Shown: positions 35,073 through 42,853 of the stretch, piece by piece | Layout: every line of letters begins with the position of its first letter | How positions within the stretch are numbered: the stretch's first letter is position 1 | NCBI RefSeq assembly: GCF_900177425.1 | Contig: NZ_LT840184.1 | Coordinates: 5,887,787-5,951,786 of the forward strand | Source of the DNA: Paenibacillus uliginis N3/975 | GTDB lineage: Bacteria > Bacillota > Bacilli > Paenibacillales > Paenibacillaceae | DNA: 64,000 bases | Reading direction: 5' to 3' | Position numbers and translations under genes: made by a program | Notes under the pieces: generated by a model | Seen by the model: only the letters and a program-made list of their open reading frames with translations | Told to the model about the DNA's origin: nothing | Databases searched by the model: none

Positions 35073-36476
35073 TTAAATGAGCTTATGCGCATACCACTTC
35101 TTCCCGCGGAAACGCCACAGGAAGATCGCGCCGCGCACGCCCCATTCACAGTTCATCGCCAGCCAGACCCCAAGAATGCCAATGCCAAGAACGATGCCCA
35201 GAATATATCCAAGCACGACCCGGAACAGCCACATTGTCAGCATCGAGGTGATCGAGGTGAATCGCGAGTCGCCTGCCGCTCGGAGCGCTGAAGGTAGAAT
35301 AAAGCTAATGGACCACAGCGGTACCTGCACAATGGCATTGATCAAGAGGAGCCAGAAGATATCATCTACAATCTCAGCGGGAGGATCGAATAAACCTACC
35401 AACGGACGGAAGAACGGCATTAGAATCAAACCGGCCAGCGCCAGGGAGCAGGATCCCAGCACGAGAAAGGATTTGATGAACTTTCGGGCGTCCGCAATAT
35501 TCCCTCGTCCGATGCATTGGCCGACAACCGTTACAACGGTTAGAGATAAGGCACTGGCGGGGATCTGAAACACACCGGCGAGAGAAGATCCGATGGCATT
35601 GGTTGCAATGGCATACGTACCCAAACCGACGATGAACACCTGAGTTAATAATTTCCCCCCGTTAAAAAACATCTGTTCCGCAGCAAACGGAAGGCCGATG
35701 AACATAATTTTACGGAGCATGGAGAGCGGAATGTGAAACAGATCGCGAACGCGTAGATGCAGTGTAGCATCCACTTTGAACAAATAATATAGGGCGCAGA
35801 CAGCCCCCGCATAACGGGCGATGTTCACGGCGAGTGTCATCCCCATTACACCCATATTCAGAAAATTGATAAAAACGATGTTCAGCAAAACGTACAGTAC
35901 GTTCATAATCAACGAAAGGGCCAGCGATGCCCGGGTCTTTCCGATCCCTCGGAGTGCACCGCAAACCGCTTGAACAACCGCTATGCCCACAAAGGAAGCA
36001 CTGCTCCCGATCAGATAAATCCTGGCACTGTCCAACACATCTGACGAGGCCGAGCCAAACAAAATATTAAGCACCGGGTTGTGCATCCCCATGATCAGGA
36101 GACCAATTCCCAAGGCGATCAGGGCAACCGAGGTTACGGTGCTAGCAGAAGCCCGGGACACCATCAAGTCATTGCCGCTTCCTTTATACTGAGCCACCAC
36201 AACCGTCCCCCCGGTCGCTACAGCCACAAACACATTAATCAGAAAAATGTTCAGTGAATCGACCATATTCACCGCACTGACCGCCGCCACCCCTGACGAA
36301 CTGATCATGGCCGTATTCACTAGATTTAACCCGATGATAAAGGCCTGGTCGATCAAAATCGGAAAAAACAAGGCAAAAATCTGCCGGTAATCCATCGACT
36401 CCCCAGAAAAATATTTATTCAAAATACCATTCATTTGCATTTGCATTCGTCTACGAAGCTGATTCAATGTCATCAC
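35073..36476 (-). CDS. MATE-family multidrug exporter
   Basis: This 467-residue protein has about 12 TM helices in two six-helix bundles. The first begins IFALFFPILIDQAFIIGLNLVNTAMISS; the second begins MLRKIMFIGLPFAAEQMFFNGGK. The PALRAAG-type turn reads LPSALRAAGDSRFT. MATE exporters expel cationic or aromatic drugs using Na+ or H+ gradients. The exact start is uncertain: GTG at 36476 and several in-frame ATGs follow, none with a strong ribosome site. It lies behind a leader with a terminator-like hairpin, listed separately. Confidence 0.83.
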   Translation of the reverse strand: MMTLNQLRRRMQMQMNGILNKYFSGESMDYRQIFALFFPILIDQAFIIGLNLVNTAMISSSGVAAVSAVNMVDSLNIFLINVFVAVATGGTVVVAQYKGSGNDLMVSRASASTVTSVALIALGIGLLIMGMHNPVLNILFGSASSDVLDSARIYLIGSSASFVGIAVVQAVCGALRGIGKTRASLALSLIMNVLYVLLNIVFINFLNMGVMGMTLAVNIARYAGAVCALYYLFKVDATLHLRVRDLFHIPLSMLRKIMFIGLPFAAEQMFFNGGKLLTQVFIVGLGTYAIATNAIGSSLAGVFQIPASALSLTVVTVVGQCIGRGNIADARKFIKSFLVLGSCSLALAGLILMPFFRPLVGLFDPPAEIVDDIFWLLLINAIVQVPLWSISFILPSALRAAGDSRFTSITSMLTMWLFRVVLGYILGIVLGIGILGVWLAMNCEWGVRGAIFLWRFRGKKWYAHKLI

Positions 36477-36496
36477 ATTCTTTTCGTTTAAATCAA

Positions 36497-36679
36497 GCAG
36501 AAACGGCTTGCTGTCCTTATTAAGACGGCGGCCGTTTCTGCGAGAAAAAACTCTTCATCCGAAGAGCTTCTAATAACGGTAATCATGAATTTATATCACA
36601 AGGATGAGCCTCTCACGAGAGTGATCCCTTTTACCCCAGCATTTGATTGGAGAATATCACTGTAACCGGATTCTGTCAA
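36497..36679 (-). promoter_or_regulatory. Candidate attenuator leader of the MATE gene
   Basis: On the minus strand TTGACA (36674-36679), a 17-bp spacer and TATTCT (36651-36656) form a promoter. About 85 bases downstream is a terminator, CTCTTC-ggat-GAAGAG with TTTTTT (36545-36566). Next comes a longer stem, GCAGAAACGGC/GCCGTTTCTGC (36497-36541), directly before the MATE gene. A 32-codon ORF (36586-36488) spans the terminator, but without a clear ribosome site. Alternatively the terminator only ends the upstream ArsR-type gene. Confidence 0.45.
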
Positions 36680-36710
36680 TGAAACAAACTATACTTAAAA
36701 TGACGGTCTT

Positions 36711-37634
36711 CTATTGATATTCCCACGTCACTTCAATGTCCTGATCATAGTTGCCGAAGCCGCGGCCGAACAGACTGACACCTCCTGGATGCCTGGCCGA
36801 GGGGAGCGAAGCAATTCGCAGTCGGATATCCTGATTGCTCTCAATCGAAATCTCGTGTACTGAGAAGTCAGACATGCGGACACCATCGAGAAACGTTCCT
36901 TCGTGTGTGACAAGCAACGTCTTTAGCAGACCATACTGCGTTGATTTTTCCGTCCACCATGCGGGAGAATATCTCCCTTTTTTATCACCAAAATCACCTG
37001 GGCAGGTCCAAGTGAGCAGTTCCTTCCCGTTTAACGAAAATGTAATATCCGACGGCCAGTCCTCCTGAAAGCCCGGAGCCTCCGAACATACTTCCAACGA
37101 AATACATAAACTGGATAGCTGCTCCGTCGCCACCGAATAGTTTGGCAGTCTGTACTCCACATATCCGCTTGCAAACCAGAGATGACCTGCTTTCACATGC
37201 TCAGGGTCTGAAAAATACCGCGGATCATCCACGATCCCGATTAGCTTGTCCCTTGAAGCCAAACCGCAGGTTGGCGTGACCTGATAATCGACATACTGGC
37301 CTATCGGAATCGAGCATGTGTCACCGGCGGCTGCCAAGGTCGATACTTCTTCTGTAACAGGAGGTTCCTGAAACTGCAGTTCTACTTGCGTAAGTTTCAG
37401 GGAGCAGCGCTTCTGCACACCACGGATCCCCGGTACATTTTCTGTTTGAACAATGCCTGCTTCCTCCAGCTTCTGAATATGCTTCGTTATGATAGCAGAA
37501 GAGAACTGCAGCTTCTCTGCAAGATCCTTAATGTTATGCGGTTCCTGCCGTAAATAATCAATGATGCGAAGTCGTGTTTCAGAGCCAAGGCATTCATAGA
37601 AAGCCAACTGCTCGATACTTACTGGTATTTTCAT
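36711..37634 (-). CDS. ArsR-type HTH regulator with large C-terminal domain
   Basis: This 307-residue protein has an N-terminal ArsR winged helix (about 8-75: CLGSETRLRIIDYLRQEPHNIKDLAEKL, SSAIITKHIQKLEEAGIV). A C-terminal beta-rich domain of about 200 residues (SLCISLEVCSEAPGF, ITFSLNGKELLTWTCPGDFGD, FLDGVRMSDFSVHEISI) resembles a carbohydrate-binding jelly roll. A longer frame to 37670 exists, but AAAGGAG lies before the ATG at 37634. It is divergent from the GH2 glycosidase, and palindromes lie between them, so it probably senses a sugar and controls that gene. Confidence 0.8.
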   Translation of the reverse strand: MKIPVSIEQLAFYECLGSETRLRIIDYLRQEPHNIKDLAEKLQFSSAIITKHIQKLEEAGIVQTENVPGIRGVQKRCSLKLTQVELQFQEPPVTEEVSTLAAAGDTCSIPIGQYVDYQVTPTCGLASRDKLIGIVDDPRYFSDPEHVKAGHLWFASGYVEYRLPNYSVATEQLSSLCISLEVCSEAPGFQEDWPSDITFSLNGKELLTWTCPGDFGDKKGRYSPAWWTEKSTQYGLLKTLLVTHEGTFLDGVRMSDFSVHEISIESNQDIRLRIASLPSARHPGGVSLFGRGFGNYDQDIEVTWEYQ

Positions 37635-37661
37635 AGCAGAGCTCCTTTCAAACCCATTATA

Positions 37662-37767
37662 TAACTTCAAGGTTAATCAAACAACTTGATAATTGACAAA
37701 ACAAACAAAAGGGCTATAATTCAAATTAAAGTGAACTTATTTGTTTATGATTAACTTTTAAGTTAAT
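37662..37767. promoter_or_regulatory. GH2 promoter flanked by two operator-like palindromes
   Basis: TTGACA (37693-37698), a 16-bp spacer and TATAAT (37715-37720) form a strong plus-strand promoter. ATTAACTT-tt-AAGTTAAT (37750-37767) lies between it and the ribosome site. TAACTT-ca-AGGTTA (37662-37675) lies on the other side, next to the ArsR-type gene. The shared TTAACTT arms suggest one dimeric repressor binding both. Confidence 0.65.
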
Positions 37768-37783
37768 GAAAGGAGTTTCACAA

Positions 37784-39574
37784 ATGAATTCAGCAATTTC
37801 ACAACAACCACAACTAAGACCCGAACACCCACAGCCGCAATGGGAGCGTAAACAATGGCTAAACCTGAATGGCGAATGGGAGTTTGAGATGGACGATCAG
37901 CGTACAGGTGATTCGAATCGCTTGTATGCACAGGAGCAGTCACTTAGCGGCCGGATTCAAGTGCCATATTGTTACCAGAGCAAGTTGAGCGGAATTACTG
38001 ACACAGGCATTCATGATCTGGTCTGGTACCGCAAATCCTTTACCTTACCGGCAGACTGGACCTCGAAGCAGATTTTGCTGCACTTCGGTGCAGTTGATTA
38101 TAAGGCAGATGTATGGGTGAATAGACAGCATGTCGTTTCACATGAAGGAGGACATACTCCATTTTTCGCAAATATCACACATACGCTGCAGGATGGAGAT
38201 AATATCATTACCGTAAGAGCTGAGGATTACAGCAAGGATAATGCTTTGCCGCGCGGTAAGCAGTACTGGAAAGAAAAGTCGGAATCCATTTTCTATACAA
38301 GTACAACTGGCATATGGCAGACCGTATGGCTGGAGGCTGTAAACACCGTCCACATGGACAAAGTAAAGTTTACCCCTGACATCGATCGCAACGAAGTTCT
38401 ATATCGATTGTATGTGAATGGACTAGCCTCGCTTGCAGCAGCGTCTAAAGTTGAAGCCTGCTTCACGGTAACTTTTAAAGGCAAAGTCATGGCAGAGCAT
38501 CGGATCCGTGTAAACCATCGTGAAGAGTGGGGCTCCATCGGCTTAAACAATGAATACAACAATCGTGGAGGAGAATATCATTGGACACCGGAGAACCCCA
38601 ATCTTCTGGATGTGTCTCTTCAACTTCTTGTGGATGGCCAAGTGACAGATGAAGTAGCCAGCTATTTAGGCATGCGTAAGGTCTCTATCCAGTATGGCAA
38701 GTTGAGCTTGAACAATCATCCTTATACGATGCGGCTCGTGTTGGACCAGGGGTATTTTCCGGAAGGACTATTGACAGCTCCGACTGATGCAGACTTTATC
38801 AAGGATATCGAGCTGACAAAATCTATGGGTTTTAACGGCGTGCGCAAGCATCAAAAGACAGAGGATCCTCGCTTCCTGTACTGGGCAGACCGAATGGGAC
38901 TTCTCGTTTGGGGAGAAGCGGCTAACGCGTATCAGTTTACACCTACGTACGTTAACCGTTTTATGAATGAATGGCAGGAGATCATCGAACGGGACTACAA
39001 TCACCCTAGTATCGTGGTCTGGGTACCGCTCAATGAAAGTTGGGGTATTCCACTAGCAAAAACAGACACATGTCAGCAACACCACGGTCTTGCCATGTAT
39101 CACACCACGAAGTCGCTCGATCCTACAAGACCGGTCATTTTTAACGATGGCTGGGAGATGATGACGACCGATATTGTCGGCATACACGATTATGAATGGA
39201 GAGAGCAAGTACTGGCTGAGCGATATGCTACAGTAGAGAGCACGGTCCAATACTCACCTTCTATGAATCCTTTATTCGTGGGTGGTGCACAGTATGAAGG
39301 GCAACCGATATTAGTGACCGAGTTTGGCGGAATTAAATTTAAGAAGAGTGAATGGGAAGGCTGGGGATACTCAGGCGCAGAAGATGATGAAGATTTTAAG
39401 GCGCGCCTGCAGGCTGTAATTCATCCACTTTACCTCTCTCCAGTCGTTCAAGGCTTCTGTTATACACAACTAACCGACGTGGAGCAGGAGATCAATGGAT
39501 TGCTAACCTATGATCGTGAGCCCAAGCTTCCATTGGAGGTTATTCATCGGATCGTAACGGGTCAAGGGCTGTAA
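37784..39574 (+). CDS. GH2-family glycoside hydrolase
   Basis: This 596-residue enzyme has the GH2 layout: sugar-binding jelly roll (about 15-180), Ig-like domain (190-290) and TIM barrel (300-596). The acid/base Glu418 is in VPLNESWG after NHPSIVVW, and the nucleophile Glu513 is in VTEFGG. The barrel has the family motif NGVRKHQKTEDPRFLYWADRMGLLVWGE. No signal peptide, so it acts in the cytosol on an imported oligosaccharide (beta-galactoside, -glucuronide or -mannoside; not resolvable). A Met six codons upstream lies inside the palindrome; AAAGGAG supports the ATG at 37784. Confidence 0.88.
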   Translation: MNSAISQQPQLRPEHPQPQWERKQWLNLNGEWEFEMDDQRTGDSNRLYAQEQSLSGRIQVPYCYQSKLSGITDTGIHDLVWYRKSFTLPADWTSKQILLHFGAVDYKADVWVNRQHVVSHEGGHTPFFANITHTLQDGDNIITVRAEDYSKDNALPRGKQYWKEKSESIFYTSTTGIWQTVWLEAVNTVHMDKVKFTPDIDRNEVLYRLYVNGLASLAAASKVEACFTVTFKGKVMAEHRIRVNHREEWGSIGLNNEYNNRGGEYHWTPENPNLLDVSLQLLVDGQVTDEVASYLGMRKVSIQYGKLSLNNHPYTMRLVLDQGYFPEGLLTAPTDADFIKDIELTKSMGFNGVRKHQKTEDPRFLYWADRMGLLVWGEAANAYQFTPTYVNRFMNEWQEIIERDYNHPSIVVWVPLNESWGIPLAKTDTCQQHHGLAMYHTTKSLDPTRPVIFNDGWEMMTTDIVGIHDYEWREQVLAERYATVESTVQYSPSMNPLFVGGAQYEGQPILVTEFGGIKFKKSEWEGWGYSGAEDDEDFKARLQAVIHPLYLSPVVQGFCYTQLTDVEQEINGLLTYDREPKLPLEVIHRIVTGQGL

Positions 39575-39598
39575 AATAACAATTGTACGTACGATATA

Positions 39599-39653
39599 AA
39601 AGGAACCCCGGAGTACAGCATCAGTCTGTGATGCTGTACTCCGGGGTTCCTTT
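39599..39653. terminator. 25-bp perfect hairpin after the GH2 gene
   Basis: AAAGGAACCCCGGAGTACAG and following ATCA pair perfectly with the downstream copy across a 5-nt loop, then TTTG TTTTG. It acts in both directions between converging genes. Confidence 0.85.
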
Positions 39654-39727
39654 GTTTTGAATTTACCGTTAGTCATCAAAGTTAACATAAAACATTAATT
39701 TGTATAGTTTCCTATACAACAGACATG

Positions 39728-40549
39728 TTACCCACCCATAAATTCACTTCTAATAATACTTACATTTTCCTTGTGACAGGCTGTGGTAAAGGCGGATAAG
39801 AAGGCGTGCTCTTTATACAGCGCATCAAGAGCGCACTCATTGTTGATAAGGACCGCCTCACAAAGTCGGTTTAAGTAATCCGATGCCATATCCAAGCGTC
39901 TCTTCATCTCTGACGAATCAGCAGTCGTTTGCCCATGACCTGGTACAAGCAATTGAATGGAATGAGCAGCGAAAATACGGTCCGCCTTCTCCAGCGTTTG
40001 CATATACGCCTTCGCGCTCTGATAAATAAATGGCAGTTCAAAATTCGATAAATAATCTCCAGCAATCATGATCCCGAGCGGTTCAATGACGGTAATTACT
40101 CCATCTTCCGTATGTCCCGGAGCTAGATAGAAAGTCATCGTAGTGTCTCCTAACCGAAGCTGCTGTCCATCCTTATGAATCACAATGTCGACCCTCGGAA
40201 ATTCAATCGGATAGTCCCGGCTAATATAATGTTTGTTATCGAACTCTCGGATCATTTGAAGCGTCTGCTCTTTCTCCGATTGATGATGCAGCCCGCTACT
40301 TCCAATCACTCTCGCATCAGGAAACGCTTGATAGCCAATAATATGATCGAAATCCCCGTGCGTAAAGAGAAGATAAGTGTCCCGCTCCCCTTTGATCGTA
40401 TTTACATATTGCTTGATCGCCTCTACTTCGTCCGGTAGCCAGTTCGGGTCTACGATGAGTACCATTTCCTTCGTTTGAATTACCGTCGAGGTCGTCTGAT
40501 ATAATGCGCTCTGGAACACCGTTACGTGTTCACTCTGGTATTGAATCAA
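39728..40549 (-). CDS. MBL-fold metallo-hydrolase
   Basis: This 273-residue metallo-beta-lactamase-fold protein has the metal motif THGDFDH (about 63-69), LAPGHTEDG (about 142-150), AGDYLSNF (about 162-169) and PGHGQTT. The substrate is not readable; relatives include glyoxalase II-like and lactonase-like enzymes. Two starts are possible: GTG at 40567 and TTG at 40549. GGAAGGGGAG sits before the TTG, which is preferred. It overlaps the LysR gene by about 20 bases, so the two are cotranscribed. Confidence 0.78.
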   Translation of the reverse strand: MIQYQSEHVTVFQSALYQTTSTVIQTKEMVLIVDPNWLPDEVEAIKQYVNTIKGERDTYLLFTHGDFDHIIGYQAFPDARVIGSSGLHHQSEKEQTLQMIREFDNKHYISRDYPIEFPRVDIVIHKDGQQLRLGDTTMTFYLAPGHTEDGVITVIEPLGIMIAGDYLSNFELPFIYQSAKAYMQTLEKADRIFAAHSIQLLVPGHGQTTADSSEMKRRLDMASDYLNRLCEAVLINNECALDALYKEHAFLSAFTTACHKENVSIIRSEFMGG

Positions 40550-41405
40550 ATGTATCTCCCCTTCCACTTACATCTACGATCATATTCATTAATTGCTGCT
40601 CAATCCCTGTGATTTTATGGTTCTTTCTATAACAGATGAATTTTTCAATTTCACAATAGCTATGATCTATCACTTTATAATTCCTTACTCCTAACGCAGC
40701 CGTATCCGATTCTGGAATCAAAGTTACCCCCATCCCAAGTTGACACATCTTAATCATAGATTCCAAGGCAGCAATTTGAACAAAATCTGATCTAATTACC
40801 TGGCGATCCTCAAGTAATAAATCAAATATTTTTTTATAATAACAATTTTCAGAAGAAATGATTAGATTATCATTTTTCAAAATCTCATCAAGCGGCTTAT
40901 CCAAGCTTTTACCGATTAGCACTAGTTTTTCAGTTCCATATTTTTTGTAATGAAGCGATTTAACGTCCGTCTTCCCCACTAGAAATCCAATATCAATCAT
41001 TCCGTTTACGAGCTCTTCTTCAATTTTTGGTGTGCTCCCTGTTTTTATGCTAACCATCAAATTTTCATATTTTTCATATAATACTTCCATTGTATCATCG
41101 AAGTTTGCAGGATTTTTACTTACCATTAACCCAAGCTTTAGCGAAAGGCTTTCTTCACTCATTAAACTTCTGGTTTCTTCCCATAGTAATACAATCTTCT
41201 TGAACTGAGCATAAAGTTTTTTACCCTTTTCATTTAGCTCCATCCCTCTTGGCTTTCTATAAAAAAGTTCTGTATTGAACTCACTTTCAATTTTTTTGAT
41301 TTTTGCTGTCATATTGGATTGCAGCTGAAGCAGTTCTTTCGCAGCAAGTGAAATACTTTTATGTTCTGCAACGGTAATAAATGCTCTCATATTTTCAATG
41401 TCCAA
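40530..41405 (-). CDS. LysR-family transcriptional regulator
   Basis: This 291-residue regulator has an N-terminal winged HTH (about 1-60: AFITVAEHKSISLAAKELLQLQSNMTAKIKKIESEF) and a periplasmic-binding-like effector domain (about 90-285). The start is TTG with AAGAGG upstream. The gene is clearly richer in A+T than its surroundings. It is divergent from the Gfo/Idh gene, with a perfect palindrome between them, which is the classical LysR arrangement. Inducer unknown. Confidence 0.85.
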   Translation of the reverse strand: MDIENMRAFITVAEHKSISLAAKELLQLQSNMTAKIKKIESEFNTELFYRKPRGMELNEKGKKLYAQFKKIVLLWEETRSLMSEESLSLKLGLMVSKNPANFDDTMEVLYEKYENLMVSIKTGSTPKIEEELVNGMIDIGFLVGKTDVKSLHYKKYGTEKLVLIGKSLDKPLDEILKNDNLIISSENCYYKKIFDLLLEDRQVIRSDFVQIAALESMIKMCQLGMGVTLIPESDTAALGVRNYKVIDHSYCEIEKFICYRKNHKITGIEQQLMNMIVDVSGRGDTFDSIPE

Positions 41406-41430
41406 ATGGATTCATCCTCTTTATATCAAT

Positions 41431-41454
41431 TTATTTGATACGTTCATCAAATAA
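41431..41454. promoter_or_regulatory. Perfect palindrome between lysR and Gfo/Idh genes
   Basis: TTATTTGAT-acgttc-ATCAAATAA is a perfect 9+6+9 inverted repeat, and a further TTTTTGATAC lies 10 bases downstream. Its place suits LysR binding for autoregulation and activation of the divergent gene. Confidence 0.6.
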
Positions 41455-41520
41455 AAACATTATTTTTGATACCCACAAAATATTATACTGCTATTAACAA
41501 ATATATGGGAGGAACTCTCT

Positions 41521-42627
41521 ATGGAAAACAAAAAAATCAAGGTGGGCATTATCGGAGGTTCCATTCGAAATCGGTGGGCCAGTACTACACACATCCCCGC
41601 TTTAATCAAAAGCAAGCATCATCAAATTACTGCCATTGCAACAACGAACATGGAATCAGCTAAAGAATCAGCTAATCAAATTGGAGAAATCGAAGCGTAT
41701 GATAATTATAAAGAAATGCTTGCATCTAAGAACGTTGATATGATCATTGTCAGCGTAAAAGCTCCTTTCCACAAAGAAATCGTACTGAACACAATTAGAG
41801 CCAATAAACATATTTATTGTGAATGGCCCCTCGCCATAGGTACAATTGAAGTAGAATCCATCATGAAAGAAATGGGTCAATCCACGATCAAGCATGCCAT
41901 TGGTTTACAATCACGCCAGGCAGATGAAGTAAAACTTGTTAAAGACATGATAGATAACGATGAAATCGGAAACATTTTATCCATAAATATGAAAGTTTCC
42001 ACACACGCGAAAGGAAATTGGGTCGATAAAGCCGGTAGTTATATCCTTGATCGAAAAAACGGAGCCACATTATTAACCATTAACGGTGGACATTCTTTAG
42101 ATGTAATAACTTTCATTTTCGGACATTTTACTGAAGTTCAAGCAAACCACCATACACATTATACGGAAGCTCGTATTATGGATAACGATAGTACGATCAA
42201 CAAAAATATAGAGGATCAGTATTTGATTCATGGAAAAATTAATAACAACATCCCCATCGTTGCCCATCTGCAAGGTGGGGCTTATCCTCAATTTCTTTTG
42301 GAAATACAAGGAGAACGAGGGATCATCAGACTCTACCAAAATCAATCCATCGGACATCCGCAATATGGCGGTTTGAGTGTTTCGTTAGCTAAATATGATT
42401 CAACACAAACTATTACCACCAGTCAAAATAGTGACTTCACTGTTCTAATGGAAGACAATAAAGAAGTGCCTTTCACAAATGTATGTAGAGCACACCAATC
42501 CTTCGCTAAAGACATACTATTGAATACAAATGAAACCCCAAATTTTCATTATGCTTCGTATTTGCATCGATTGATAACTGCCATAGAAGTATCAGCAGAA
42601 ACAGGGGAGAAAATTAGTATAGAATAA
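41521..42627 (+). CDS. Gfo/Idh/MocA-family protein, Gal80-like
   Basis: This 368-residue protein has an N-terminal Rossmann fold (KVGIIGGSIRNRWASTTHIPAL, 7-28) and a C-terminal alpha/beta dimerisation domain (about 130-365). In this family the catalytic Lys is in an EKP motif; here the equivalent is CEWPLA (about 100-105), with Trp in place of Lys. The same EWPL sequence, and a similar -WA-TTH-P N-terminus, are known in Gal80-like proteins, of which the yeast prototype is a NAD(P)-binding regulator rather than an enzyme. The gene is AT-rich. A terminator follows. Ribosome site GGGAGG. Confidence 0.82.
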   Translation: MENKKIKVGIIGGSIRNRWASTTHIPALIKSKHHQITAIATTNMESAKESANQIGEIEAYDNYKEMLASKNVDMIIVSVKAPFHKEIVLNTIRANKHIYCEWPLAIGTIEVESIMKEMGQSTIKHAIGLQSRQADEVKLVKDMIDNDEIGNILSINMKVSTHAKGNWVDKAGSYILDRKNGATLLTINGGHSLDVITFIFGHFTEVQANHHTHYTEARIMDNDSTINKNIEDQYLIHGKINNNIPIVAHLQGGAYPQFLLEIQGERGIIRLYQNQSIGHPQYGGLSVSLAKYDSTQTITTSQNSDFTVLMEDNKEVPFTNVCRAHQSFAKDILLNTNETPNFHYASYLHRLITAIEVSAETGEKISIE

Positions 42628-42635
42628 TCGAAGTT

Positions 42636-42663
42636 GAGCGCTGCTGGATAGCAGCGCTCTTTG
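42636..42663 (+). terminator. Terminator of the Gal80-like gene
   Basis: GAGCGCTGC-tggata-GCAGCGCTC followed by TTTGTTATT, nine bases after the stop. Confidence 0.85.
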
Positions 42664-42853
42664 TTATTATTAAAAAAACTTAGATTCATCCACAGTTGCT
42701 CTGTATCTCAGTTATTTAATCCTTAGGTCAGCGATTGGAGTCTAAATCAACAGAAAGTAATTATTGTTTTCCCCATAGTATTAGAATAAGATTAAACATT
42801 ATAATGTTATTATGTTTTCCTTCACAAAATCATAGATGCAGGAGGGATTTTAA

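Noticed and set aside
42628..42853. Promoter of the GH20 gene
   Set aside because: A TATAAT at 42800 is present, but no acceptable -35 lies 16-18 bases upstream.
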